Below, piece after piece: positions 1-11,545 of a stretch of DNA of 64,000 nucleotides. Under the pieces are notes generated by a model. The model did no database searches and was not told the DNA's origin. It saw only the letters and a program-made list of their open reading frames with translations. Where the stretch lies: NCBI GenBank assembly GCA_007570785.1, contig ML662449.1:12773564-12837563 (forward strand), written 5' to 3'. The translations under genes and the position numbers were made by a program. Within the stretch, counting starts at the first letter, position 1, and every line of letters starts with the position of its first letter. This DNA comes from Antilocapra americana (Eukaryota > Chordata > Mammalia > Artiodactyla > Antilocapridae).

Positions 1-734
1 TCTTTCAGGCACAGATTCGAAGAAACCCAAACACAAGACTCACACTTGAGTTGTGACAAATATCCCAAACCTTTAGTCCTCCTGTTCATTCAATATGGCA
101 CCAGAAGCAAATGAAGAACAATCTGCATTCCTTCTACCCCTCTACAAATCTGAACAGCTTTTACAATAGAAGAACCAACAAGCCCATTACCTCTTCCACC
201 TCTTTCCACTGCTGTTTCCTTCCCTTTCTCCTGTGTGAGGTGCTACACAAAGTTCTGATTTTAAGTGATTTTAGAAAGGGCTTTCAATGACTAAAGAATT
301 TTCAAGAATAAGGAAGTGTGTTTAATCAAGAAGAATGTTTATTCTTAATGTCTATTCTTAAACTGGCACAGATTAAGAAGCACAGCACTAGAACCCATTT
401 CCCTTTGCAGTGACCTCTTTTATCCATTCCTGAATTCTTTAAGAGAGATTTTCTGGTAGGAAAAGAAGTATAGAACTTAGAAGCTTTCTTGGATCTAACA
501 TTCTCAAGTTACACTTCTGGCAGTGGCAGCTGTGTTTCTTAAGGAAGGTCAATTAAAGAATCCACTGACTAATACAAACTAGAACCTCCTAAGATGTTTC
601 ATCCCTCCTCATTTCCTAACAATAGAGAATTGATCCCCCTCCACTTTAGATGGAGAGCATTTTAGGGACAAAACACTTCATTACCTCACTCATAAAATCA
701 AGACATTTTTAGAGACAAGAGAGAGCATTTAATC
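1..734. other. unique intronic sequence, nothing recognised
   Basis: No long reading frame, repeat or splice-flanked exon seen on either strand. Similar unassigned intron lies at 871-1610, with a purine-rich run at about 1171-1210. Confidence 0.5.
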
Positions 735-868
735 TACCCTCAACATTTTACAAATGAGGAAACTGAGGTTGAAAAGTTAAATGACCTACCCAAGGTCACA
801 GAGCAGGCTAATGTTGAAAACAAAGTCAGTTTATTCTGAGCCCAATTCCACCACAGGGAGGTAGAAAT
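735..868 (-). mobile_element. MIR SINE fragment
   Basis: Contains the antisense MIR core: a stretch resembling TTTACAAATGAGGAAACTGA, then a form of the GTTAAATGACCTACCCAAGGTCACAGAG segment. This is an old mammalian tRNA-derived SINE relic. Confidence 0.85.
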
Positions 869-1610
869 ATCCTGCTCATTTCTTCCAACTAGTCTGGCTC
901 TCTCTAATCTTTGGCACGAAATCCCTAAGTAACATTCTCCTTCAAAAGCATTTCTATGAGAATGTCTTATTACAGGAAGCTCACATCAAACTGGGTTTTT
1001 AAGTCAAGTACTGTCTTAGTTGACTTACTGACAATTTAGCCAACTGAGGACAGAACAGGCAGTAACTTTTTAGATGCCTTTCCCTTACCTCAATTTCCTA
1101 ACTTTTCCCTGTTCATGAGTACTAAGATTTCAACATCATGGACTTTCCCCTATCCAAGAGGCGCCAAAAAAGTGGAGAGGGGAGGAAAAGGGGAGGAGGA
1201 AAGCAAAAGAACTGAGAAGTATGAGATCAAGCAAATGATTGTTTTTGTTTCTTAATTCTGTTATTTCATTTTATTCATTTCAGCAACTAAGAAGTATACG
1301 TAATACCCTTCCCCTGACATCCTGATACTGACACAGACAAAACAACTTCACATGTCAAAGCAGAAAGCTAGCTCCACAGGGAGTAGGCCAGAGAGAACAC
1401 CAAGAGCAAGGAAGGTGAGGAGCCCACCCTCCCTCCCAGGCCACCTCCTATCACTCAGATCTGATTAGTCCTAACCTTCCTTGAAAACGCACAAGGAGAG
1501 GTACCCAAAGTCATAGAACTGGCGAGCTCAATTAAAACCAGGAAATGACCTACGATCCAAATAAGCATAAAACTCTAAGAATGCAGTGGCAACCAGAAGT
1601 AAGCATGAAT

Positions 1611-1856
1611 AAAGCTGAGGATGGGCTTCCTACGTGGTGCCAGTATTAAAGAACCCACCTGTCAATACAGTTTAGACACAAGAGACATGGGTTTGATCTC
1701 TGGGTTGGGAAGATCCCCTGGAGGTGGGCATGGCAACCCTTGCCTGGAAAATCCCATGGACAGAGGACCCAGAGGACCCTGGCGGGCTAGTCCATGGAGT
1801 CATACAGAGTCGGACATGACTGAAGTGACTTATCACACATGCACAAAGCTGAGGAT
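1611..1856 (+). mobile_element. Bov-tA SINE with target-site duplication
   Basis: The body at 1623-1844 starts GGGCTTCC (tRNA-like head with box-B-like GGGTTTGATCTC) and runs into the BovB-derived tail ending in a GTCGGACATGACTGA-like string. It is flanked by perfect 12-base direct repeats AAAGCTGAGGAT at 1611-1622 and 1845-1856, which fix the insertion edges. It lies inside UGP2 intron 1, antisense to the gene. Confidence 0.93.
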
Positions 1857-1989
1857 ATATGCTGACTAGATTTATGACCTATCAAAGCTAACCAGCCACC
1901 TCCTGGGCTTTTACTGCAGTCCTTTAAACTCAGGTGTTTGTGAATATTCCTCCTAAAAAAATTCTTCTGTGGATTCAGCTACCCAGTAT

Positions 1990-2640
1990 TATCCTACATC
2001 GTCTCCTATCTCTTATTATAACCATGCCTCAATTTCCATAACTGGCTCCTCCTTTCTTCTCCTACTCTCTGGGTTTCTAAAGACTGTTCCCAGACTATTT
2101 TCCCCCTCATTTGTTCCCTTATTGATCTCCTTACTGATAACTCCCAAATACATGCCTCTCATCCTGATCTTTTTTCCTGAGCTCCAGGTTAACATTCCCT
2201 ACCACCTTCTAGACCTTTTGCACCTGGACACCCAGTTGGGTACCTCAAACTCAACATGTCCAAAATCAAACTCATCTAAACTAAACTCATCTCCCTGTAC
2301 CAGCCCTCCATGGCATCGACATTCTGCTAGTTACTGGTAGGTGACCTAGAAACCTCAGTCACAGTTGGCTGGCTCGTCCTTCCTTTTTCCTCACATTACA
2401 TCCAAATCCAATACCAAACTTAACTGAATCACTACCATTCCATTCACTGCTTTTAATTCCTACTGCTGCGACCTTAATTTCACTCTCCTGGTCATGATGA
2501 CAATCATTTTCTAACTAGTCGACCCATCTGTCACTCTAATCTGGTGATACCAGGCAGGATGGGTTTGTTTCCCTAAAACTGCAACTCTAATTATATCACT
2601 TCTCTTCTCCATTTGGTGGGATTTTCACTTGATGGAAAAG
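1990..2640 (+). mobile_element. L2-like LINE relic
   Basis: A pyrimidine-rich stretch with phrases typical of L2 copies (AACATGTCCAAAATCAAACTC near 2255; CTCTAATTATATCACTTCTC near 2586). An apparent 123-codon frame at 1969-2340 is judged a by-product of this composition. Diverged, so the family call is moderate. Confidence 0.5.
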
Positions 2641-2754
2641 AAATACAAATTCCCGAGCCAGGCACATCTTAAAAAGCTCAAGTACTTTTTTTGAGTGGCC
2701 AAAGCTAATGAAAGTGCTCAAGAAAGCCTAAAGGTTCCAAGTTCCTGCTTCAAT

Positions 2755-2925
2755 CATACTTCTAAAACCTTAACGTGCATACAGATCACCTGGAGGGCTT
2801 GTTAAAACACAGTTTTCTGGGCAAGTTCCCAGAGATTCTGATCCTGGGTCTAGTGTGAGGAGAATTTGCATTTCTAATAACTGAATGCTGCTACTATATT
2901 GCCTTGAGTAGCTCTGATATAGATT
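2755..2925 (+). mobile_element. MER5-type hAT-Charlie DNA transposon relic
   Basis: Matches the familiar MER5 pattern: GTGCATACAGATCACCTGGA, then GGGCTTGTTAAAACACAG, then CAGAGATTCTGATCC, then GAATTTGCATTTCTAA. Non-autonomous and ancient. Confidence 0.85.
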
Positions 2926-4912
2926 ATACTCCAATTATCTGAAGATGTTTGTAGCAGCCATGCACGTCAATGGTCTTCCCACCCCAATGCTATTCTGGTC
3001 ACCTATTTTCTGTCTCAAGGCCTTCAAAGATGGCACTAGGCCCAGACTGGTTGAAAGCCTTCCCAAGGATTGGTTTAAATGTGAAACATAAAATGATTCT
3101 GGCCAGTGAGCCTCAAAGATACAGTTTGCCAAAGGACTTTGGATAAAGGCATTCCTCACTGAAAGAACGGAAACCCGAGAAAAATGAATATGTGTCTACC
3201 CCTCACCTTGGGTTTACTTCTGATATTTAGTGACTCTGAAGAAAGCTGACCCAAGAGTGAGGCAGACATACTTAAAAGGATAGAAGGAAGAAAAGACTGA
3301 TCTGTTTTTGTACTGAATTAAACAACTCTGGAACATGCCACTTCAAGTCTCATTTTTTATTTAAAGCCAACTGAGTCGGTATTTTTCTGCTGTATAAAAT
3401 TAAAACCATCCTAACTATTGTAAGACTGTTCCAAAACACATATCTCAAGTGCCATTCAACACTTTTAGAGAAAGGTGGACAGAAATGAGGGGGAAAAAAT
3501 AGAAATTAAAGGCCCAGTTATGAATTCCAAAATCATAAGAATCATCTCAACAACTGGGAAACCTCTCTGATCTCTCAGCCCCCCAAAGCTCAAACTCTGT
3601 GTGACCTGAATAGAATCTGCTATTGTAGGGGATGGCACTCCTAGAGTTCTAGGTAGTAAGTAGCTTCTGAACATTCAAAGAGGTCCCCCTTTCTACCCTA
3701 ATTCCAGTAACTACGCTACTGGAGGTTTGAACCTGTACTGTATCAGACATGTATCAAAAACCCCAAAAGTAATTCTTTGCTGAGATGTCTATCTGTAGTA
3801 CTGTAGTGGTTTGAATAGCCAATAATATATCAGTTGTCAGTGTTTAGTTTAAATGTAACCTCTTTCTATAAATCTTTCTAAACTAAGCACAGTTGTCCAT
3901 CATGTTTTCATGTGGTAGATCCTTGAACCTCCCCTTTATGATATCATATTTTCTAGATTTATTCAATGTACATCTTACCCAGTAATATCCAAGAATATAT
4001 CATATGCATTTTGTTCACCTCTGTAATCTCAATGTATTCTTAAAACAGAGCTAGAAATATAGCAGATTCTCAAGTAATGTTTATTAAATCAAAGAAAGAG
4101 TAAGTCTATTCTGATACAACTATATCTGGGTATAAAGATTTTAAGGTCCAGTCCAGCAGAGGTAGTACCTGGTAAGGTCGAAGACACAGTGTTCAAGAGC
4201 CATGATTTCTGGTCATGGAGAAGAAGGGCTAAAAAAAGTATGGACAGTGTCTTGAATACTTGAAGTCCTAAGGTTTCTCAAGTAGAGGTTGATTTATCAG
4301 GGAGTTTCAGGGATGTGCTCAAAGAAATTTCAAACTTGTAGGCCTAGACAAAATGACCACCAAATTTTTTCAATTCTTAATTATTGTGTATAAATGTCAC
4401 TGTAATGTTCCCACTAACTTTAGAGATTAAACAAAAGTGGGTACTGTATATATTTTAATTTAGCTTAATTCAGGAAAAATATGGAAAAATAAAGTCCATG
4501 TCATTCAATCATAAAGAAAAACCAATTACTTGGTTTTACACAATTTTGTGTTCTTTTAGTATTAAAAGTATTGTATTTTATATTTTAATCTTTTAGAATT
4601 AATTATTTTATATTATAAACTATGATTGTCTATATTTGCAAAGATTTTTAAATGACTCAGCCATGTATATCCTAACACTTGCACAGGTAAAAGCCATATG
4701 AATGCTATAAATGAGTTTTAACAAAAATTAAAAGGTACGATCAGGCTTTTGAGAACTGTTCTAGCACCAGATATGCAGAGCTACTTGATTATCAAGATTT
4801 TTGTTAATCATGCATTGCTTGCTTAAAATTTTTTTAACTGTTAGAATTTATACATAAACCAGATTTCTCAGTAAATACGCTTAACATACCCTCATACAAC
4901 ACAGTAGCTCGT

Positions 4913-4915
<3 letters not shown>
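2926..4915. other. mostly unassigned intron; weak L2/MIR tail near 3.99-4.09 kb
   Basis: Unique-looking AT-rich sequence. At about 3990-4090 a weak match to an L2/MIR3 3' end is visible (ATAGCAGATTCTCAAGTAATGTTTATT-like ending). Short open frames at 2935-3159 and 3465-3674 have no supporting features and are not called. Confidence 0.4.

Positions 4916-4950
<35 letters not shown>
4916..4950. repeat. (CA)n microsatellite
   Basis: About 17 uninterrupted CA units in UGP2 intron 1, followed directly by GCACTAAAA. Length polymorphism is expected. Confidence 0.97.
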
Positions 4951-4951
<1 letters not shown>

Positions 4952-5220
4952 CACTAAAAATCAAAAGAAAAACCCAGAAAATATCATTTCTGGAAAACAG
5001 ACCATTCAGGAGAGATGTGCCAACAAGTTAAATAACATCACTTGGCATCAAATTTTATGGATGGTAAGGGGCCTATCACACCCATTTGTTGAGAGGACAG
5101 TAAAAAGATACAGTATAAAACCACCATAAAGGACTAAAAATGATTTGATAGGCTTGCCTTATAATTTGATATATGTACATTTAGATAAAAATTTTAACCT
5201 TGGAAAGGCTTTAAGGTCAA

Positions 5221-6650
5221 TTCAGTTCAGTCGCTCAGTTGTGTCTGACTCTGTGACCCCATGAACCACAGCACGCCAGGCCTTCCTGTCCATCACCAAC
5301 TCCGGAGTTTACTCAAACTTATGTCCATTGAGTCGGTGATGCCATCCAACTATCTCATCCTCTGTCGTCCCCTTATCCTCATGCCCTCAATCTTTCCCAG
5401 CATCAGGGTCTTCTCAAATGAGTCAGCTCTTCACATCAGGTAGCCAAAGTACTGGAGTTTCAGCTTCAACATCAGTCCATCCAAAAAACACTCAGGACTG
5501 ATCTTTAGGATGGACTTGTTGGATCTCCTTGCAATCCAAAGGACTCTCAAGAGCCTTCTCCAACACCACAGTTCAAAAGCATCAATTCTTCTGTGCTCAG
5601 CTTTCTTTACAGTCCAACTCTCACATCCATACATGACTACTGGAAAACCATAGCCTTAACTAGATGGACCTTTATTGGCAAAGTAATGTCTCTGCTTTTT
5701 AATATGCTGTCTAGGTTGGTCATAACTTTCCTTCCAAGGAGTAAGCGTGTTTTAATTTCATGGCTGCAATCACCATCTGCAGTGATTTTGGAGCCCCCCC
5801 CCCCAAAATAAAGTCTGACACTGTTTCCCCATCTATTTGTCATGAAGTGATGGGACCGGATACCATGATCTTAAGTTTTCTGAGTGTTGAGCTTTAAGCC
5901 GATTTTTTCACTCTCCTCTTTCACTTTCAGCAAGAGGCTCTTTAGTTCTTCTTCACTTTCTGCCATAAGGGTGGTATCATCTGCATATCTGAGGTTATTG
6001 ATATTTCTCCCAGCAATCTTGATTCCAGCTTGTGCTTCATCCAGCCCAGCATGTCTCATGATGTACTCTGCATATAAGTTAAATAAGCAAGGTGACAATA
6101 TACAGCCCTGACGTACTCGTTTTCCTATTTGGAACCAGCCTGTTGCTCCATGTCCAGTTCTAAGTGTTGCTTCCTGACCTGCATACAGGTTTCTCAAGAG
6201 GCAGGTCAGGTGGTCTGGTAGTCCCATTTCTTTCAGAATTTTCCACAGTTTATTGTGATCCACACAGTCAAAGGCTTTGGCATAATCAATAAAGCAGAAA
6301 TAGATATTTTCCTGCAACTCTCTCGCTTTTTTGATGATCCAGCAGATGTTGGCAATCTGATCTCTGGTTCCTCTGCCTTTTCTAAAACTAGCTTGAATGT
6401 CTGGAAGTTCACAGTTCACGTACTGCTGAAGCCTGGCTTAGAGAATTTTGAGCATTACTTTACTAGCGTGTGAGATGAGTGCAATTGTGCAGAAGTTTGA
6501 ACATTCTTTGGCATTGCCGTTCTTAGGGACTGGAATGAAAACTGACCTTTTCCAGTCCTGTGGCCACTGCTGAGTTTTCCAAATTTGCTGACATATTGAG
6601 TGCAGCACTTTCACAATATCATCTTTTAGGATTTGAAATAGCTCACCTGG
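5221..6650 (-). mobile_element. BovB (RTE) LINE, 5'-truncated, copy 1
   Basis: Starts on the plus strand with the antisense BovB 3' end (TTCAGTTCAGTCGCTCAG) and runs 1.43 kb through the C-terminal region and reverse transcriptase, stopping in the RT fingers. The 5' two-fifths or more of the element is missing. A poly-C slip (about 5794-5803) and other indels break the downstream frame. No target-site duplication was found. It sits in UGP2 intron 1 on the same strand as the gene. Confidence 0.95.
5871..6419 (-). pseudogene. BovB reverse transcriptase fragment, 182 codons open
   Basis: The longest intact BovB coding piece here. RT motif A (FIDYAKAFD) is at residues 43-51, motif B (RQGCILSP) at 103-110 and the catalytic YADD at 145-148 (codons at 5986-5997). 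The frame ends at a stop after LNTQKT, and the C-terminal continuation lies in other frames at 5637-5843 and 5431-5634. The endonuclease and the start of the protein are absent, so it cannot encode an active element. Its Met is an internal codon, not a true start. Confidence 0.9.
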
Positions 6651-8561
6651 ATGAGTCTAATTCCTTTGAAGATGAAACAGGGCCCAAGAGATGCTGATTT
6701 GCCAAAGGACATAGTAGCAGTGACAAGCAAGAATCCCAACCCTGCTGCCTGGTGCCCTGCTTCTCCTTCATGGAGGAAGTTCTCCCCTTTCTCTGTTATA
6801 GTGCATTTGTTTATGTGGCTTTTCATCTCCAGGTTGTATGCCACCAAATCTGAAGGAAAACTGGCAAAAATTCAAATATCTCTATTAAGTGAGGTTACTG
6901 CATAAGGTGAAAAATGAAAAACTACACATCAGAATAAATATTCTCTTGTGCTGTTCAACTTTTCCTTCTATATTGTTTATTTTCTGGGCAATGAAAAATC
7001 GAAGAAAGCATTTATGTAGTCTCTAAATATTTTATTACTAGGACTAAGCATTTTACCATTGGCATAAATGAACTCACAGTGCAGAACTGTGTTACTCTGT
7101 TTTCTTGTTCTCTTTGGAAGTTTTAAAATTCTAGGTAGGGTTATAACATAAATGAAAATCACATGAGCCTTTGCCAGGGAACAACCAGAGAGAAACACAA
7201 ACTTCAATTACCTTTGTGGCCAAAGAGCAAGTAGAATATTGTTAAATGGAGTGTCCCCTAGAATAGCAGTTTTTACAATTTGAAGATTAACAATTAAACA
7301 GTAGACTGAGCATAATGAATATGTACATGAATATAATGAATAGTGGTTTTGTTTTTTTTTAAGATACAAGTTAAAAAATCACAGAGAAACATCGAAATGT
7401 CTTGATTTATGCAGAAAAACTAACAAGCATCTAGCAAGGTTTGGAAAACCAAACATTTTGTTGTTTATATAAGTAACTAAGACGACAACAGTCAATTTCT
7501 CCATGGCTCTCAAAAACAATCCTTAATTGTCAAAATGGTTTTGGGGGCACAGTCAATTTCATTCAGCAATGACTGTGAAAAACAATGGGACCGTTGGCAG
7601 AGGCAGAATTTGAGTCCTAGACAATTACTATGCAACAAACTAAAGGAGATGCCTGTATCACCAGTCGAGAGAACTAGGAAACAGATTTCAAATGGAGCAT
7701 TATCCCCCTTTTCACACATAAACCCAACCAAAAAACACATAAAGTTTAACTTTCTTTCAATAGTTTAGCAACCCAACTTGCAAAGAATTTAGTAAGCTAT
7801 TAATAGAAAGATGCATGCCTAGTGGTAGAATTTTAGAGATCTAAGACACATGGTTTCAGTTAATAGTCACTGTGCCTGGGACAAGCCATCAAATTACCCA
7901 AGACCAAGATGTCCAAAATTCAAATACCATTACACCAAGTTCAAATATGATAGTTCGGAAATGAAACTGCAGGCTGTGACAAAAGGACACAGTCTAGAAA
8001 GCTAAGCTTCTACAGAGATCCCAAGCCATCAAAGGGGTGAGAAGTGAATCACATTTCCACATTCACTGTATCCCAAATTTTTAAAGGATCTCCCCCACAA
8101 TTTTATTCTAATATCACTGGGATTTTCTCCACCAGCATAAATTCTGGATATCAGGATGAATCATGTTACACAAGGTTAATACAGTCAACTCTTGATTATT
8201 CATATTTACAGATAATCCAGAGTTAAACTTTCAAATACTTGTTTATACTAACTTTTCAGAAATGGAGAGATCTGACTTTGGGAACTCCTAATACCTGTAC
8301 TTCCACAAAAAGTACCAAATTCAACTGGGTGGAAGCTGGAAAATTACACTATATTATTCTTTGACTCAGAACATTTTTATTACAAGGTCAACTAATGTTC
8401 CTCAAACAAATAAGTATCTTTTAATCAAAGTCACTACAATTCATAAGTTATTAAAATTTTCTATGAAGAAAAATACAGAGAGAATGGGAATTGAGTTTGA
8501 ACTGTGAATGTGAACTATTAGTATACTATAAGAAAACTGTGACATAATGTTACAAAATTAA
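6651..8561. other. unassigned intron
   Basis: AT-rich sequence without a confident gene. A weak plus-strand MIR-like string lies near 7825-7900. Overlapping short frames on both strands (around 6.65-6.9 and 7.5-7.77 kb) show no family resemblance. Confidence 0.4.
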
Positions 8562-8728
8562 TAGTTTGTAACTGGGCCACCAAGGAAGCCCAAGAATACT
8601 GGAGTGGCACACCTATCCCTTCTCCAGGTGATCTTCCAGTGCTGGGAAATCAAACCGGGGTATCCTACATTGCAGGCAGATTCTTTACCAACTGAGCTAC
8701 CAGGGAAGCCTCAATATTACAAAATTAA
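8562..8728 (-). mobile_element. Bov-tA SINE, minus strand
   Basis: Antisense tRNA-like head (TTTACCAACTGAGCTACCAGGG) at about 8690-8709 and a shortened body from about 8573. The string TTACAAAATTAA occurs at both 8550-8561 and 8717-8728, a probable target-site duplication. The inner part looks rearranged, with a second head-like fragment at 8577-8592. Confidence 0.8.
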
Positions 8729-8849
8729 CATTGTAATTTCCTTTTAAAGTTATTTTTCAATTTATCTTCAGAATATTAAAATAGCACTTCCAAGAAGTAT
8801 ACCAGTTAATATTTCTTATTTCTCTGATGTCCAATTTCTTTTCTTTATG

Positions 8850-9053
8850 AGTGCTCAGCTCAGTCGTGTCCGACTCTTGCCACCCTATGGACTGTAGCCC
8901 TCCAGGCTCCTCTGTCCATGGGATTGTCGAGGCAAGAATACTAGAGTGGGTTGCCATTTCCTCCTCCAGGGGATCTTCCTGACCCATGGATCAAACTTGT
9001 GTCTCCTGCATTGGCAGGTGGATTCTTTACCACTGAGCCACCTGGTAGACTCT
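8850..9053 (-). mobile_element. Bov-tA SINE, minus strand
   Basis: Full-length antisense copy: BovB-derived tail at left (GCTCAGTCGTGTCCGACTC), middle GGGTTGCCATTTCCTCCTCC, tRNA-like head at right (TTTACCACTGAGCCACCTGG). It lies 140 bases from the preceding SINE in the same orientation. Confidence 0.92.
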
Positions 9054-9061
9054 TACAAATG

Positions 9062-9129
9062 AAAATCATCCATTTTACTGGAAGAAAGACCCAGTTATCA
9101 AAATCACCCATTTTACTGGAAGAAAGATG
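9062..9129. repeat. 38-base imperfect tandem duplication
   Basis: AAAATCATCCATTTTACTGG at 9062 recurs as AAAATCACCCATTTTACTGG at 9100, each followed by AAGAAAGA. Two units; probably local slippage. Confidence 0.85.
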
Positions 9130-9729
9130 ATCTGACCAAGATCCACATTAGAAAACAAAGAGTTTTCATCCGTACAACTCTTTAAATTTCTTTTAATTTT
9201 TCATGTATAACTGTGACTATGAATTTAATTAAATCCTTCTCTTTCTCGAGCAACATAATGAATGCTAAGCTATATCTTTAAAAACTGAGAAGTGTGCCTT
9301 AATCATTGCTTTGCCACCTCTAGTCTTGCCTCAAATCAATGCCACAACCTCCCTGGGCTGAAAACATCCTAGTCATCTAAGTAGTCAGCTACAGGCTAAA
9401 TTTGGTCTCAGGATTCGAGAAGAACCAGGCCTAGGCCTGACTTCTACAACCACGCCCCAGAATGCATCTCACCCTGATGTTCATCTGAGACCCCTACTGT
9501 TATAATTAGTTCAACTAATCTTCCCTGGCTAGCTGCCACCGACCAAACAAGAATCACCAAATTGAAGACACGGAAAGAGAATTCCAACAAATGGAAAAGC
9601 TGATAGGACCTCTGTGTCAAGTGACACAGAGGCACTCAAATGGCTTTCCTGAAATAGAAGAAAGGACTTCAATTTAAGAATATTAAGGGACATTTTTATA
9701 TAATTCAGATAGATTTTTTTTTTTCTTTT
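9130..9729. other. unassigned intron
   Basis: No repeat or gene recognised. Two short minus-strand frames near 9.44-9.84 kb overlap the neighbouring SINE and are not called. Confidence 0.4.
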
Positions 9730-9901
9730 AAGTTCCTCTAGGGATTTTCTTGGTGGCCCAGTGGTTAAGGCTCTGCGCTTCCACTGCAGGAGCATGGGTT
9801 TGATTCCTGCTTGGGGAACTATGACCTGCATGCGGCGCAGCAAAAAAAACTTTTTTTAATTAAAAAAGAAAGAAAGAATGAAATGTTTCCAAGTTCCTCT
9901 A
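9730..9901 (+). mobile_element. CHR-type tRNA SINE with perfect TSD
   Basis: Body starts GGGATTTTCTTGGTGGCCCAG, with tRNA box-B-like GGGTTTGATTCCTGC, then GGGGAACTATGACCTGCATG and GCGGCGCAGC, then an A-rich/AAAG tail. Flanked by AAGTTCCTCTA at 9730-9740 and 9891-9901. This family is shared by whales, hippos and ruminants and predates the Bov-tA copies. Confidence 0.9.
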
Positions 9902-10929
9902 AATTACAGTATAAGTACATAACACAACCTTACTTGGCTAGATGACAATAGATCCAGCACCATTTATAAGTTTCAAATCATGTACGGAGATTGCCCCATA
10001 GCTCTCAGATCTTTTGGGAAGCCAAATTTCAAATGGCACCCCATTGACACACCTGGCAAAAGTCCTAGCTGCTGATGAACCAGCAGGTCACAGGAGGAGT
10101 AGTAGATACATTTATTTAGTACTCAATCAAATAGTAGTCACATTTATTTAGAATAACTGAGGACCCTGCAACAACCCCTGGGATGGAGAAAACTAGCAAA
10201 TGGAGATGTAATTTTACAGGCAGACAGACGGTGACATGAGGGCAGAATACACCAACTAGGGAATTAAGCTAGAGATCTAATAAATAATCCTCCTATGAGA
10301 AGGAATCTTAAGTGCCTAAGGAACACAGACTTGAGAGATGCCCAAAATAAGTTAAATCTTCTTTTGGCTGAGTATTACATACACTGAGAATTCTCCTACC
10401 TACTGACGTTAAATATTTTTATTAGTTGAACATTTCTATCTAATAACTTATAGTCAAAGTGCTTAAGAATGGAGATCCTTAGCATTCTTATAATGCACAA
10501 TGCCTAGATTTGAGACAAGAGATTCAAGCCCAAGTGTAGCAACCCCAGATTCCAGGACATTTAAACATACATGCACACAACACACAGGTATAATACCCAG
10601 ATCTATGCCCATCATAAGGGATACAAGAGAAATCCCAATATAGCATATAAGAAGAGCTCAAAATTTTGTTGTTGACTGGACTGAAACAAAAACTGTCGCC
10701 AATTATGTATTCACATCACTGTTTAAGCTTTCCCCTCCAACTCCATACTTAAAAAATATATGTATCACCAAGTTGCTGGAGGCCTGAACACCAAAACTGG
10801 AATAGGAAAATAAAGAACTGTCATAGGTGACTTGTTCTGCTTCTGTTGGTGACATGTGGTTATTCATGGTGGCAATGCTATCCAAAAAGCCATCATCATT
10901 TTAAGAAAGGAAAGGACAATTTACAGGCC
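9902..10929. other. unassigned intron
   Basis: Nothing recognised. A loosely repeated TACATTTATTTAG string occurs at about 10107 and 10138. No coding signal. Confidence 0.4.
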
Positions 10930-11100
10930 ATCAAAATGCACTCACATAATTTGTCTCATTTCAGCTTCTCAAAAACCCTATGGCATAAGTGTTAATACCC
11001 AATGTTTACATAAGCATTAATAGAAATGAAGATTCAGAAAAGTTATGGGTCTATGATCACCTGTCAGTAACAGGATTCAAACCTAGGTCCATCCCTTTTA
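10930..11100 (-). mobile_element. MIR SINE
   Basis: Antisense MIR: CCCTATGGCATAAGTG, then AATGAAGATTCAGAAAAGTTATG, then CAGTAACAGGATTCAAACCTAGG. Nearly the whole core is recognisable. Confidence 0.85.
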
Positions 11101-11377
11101 CCTTTCTCAGCAATTATGTTAGAGGTATTATTAATAATCTACAACCAAAGTGGGCTAAACTACTAAAAAAGTACTCGAAAAGTGCTGCGTTTCTCATCCG
11201 TCACCTGTGACAGGTTCTTTCAGAGCATCCACCACTTCAAGACACTGTATTTCCCTCAAGGATATGATATTATCTTTGCCCACAGGGAACTAACAGTCTA
11301 GTTGGAGAAAGGAGCCATTGTTCCTGATAAGTTTTTAGCTTAGGAGGCAACAAAAGGTACTGGAATGGACAAGGCTT

Positions 11378-11545
11378 TAGACACATTTATATACGAACTT
11401 CAGTGCTTACTAGCTGTGAACTTTGGATAAGATACTTAAATTTTGTCACCTGTAAATATCCTACCTCTCAGGGTTCTTATGAAGCTTAAATGAGACAACA
11501 TATGAAAACAGCTTAAGGGCCTAATATTTGTCCATTCTTTTCCTT
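11378..11545 (+). mobile_element. MIR SINE
   Basis: Sense MIR: CTTACTAGCTGTGAACTTTGG, a CACCTGTAAATATCCTACCTC segment, then CAGGGTTCTTATGAAG and TTAAATGAGACAACATATG. Opposite orientation to its neighbour 280 bases left. Confidence 0.85.

Noticed and set aside
1969..2340. 123-codon plus-strand frame
   Set aside because: Pyrimidine-rich L2-like relic; leucine/serine/proline-rich composition follows from the repeat.
8690..8711. tRNA gene-like box A/B sequences in Bov-tA and CHR elements
   Set aside because: These are tRNA-derived heads of SINEs; they lack a foldable anticodon arm and recur across the window with SINE tails.
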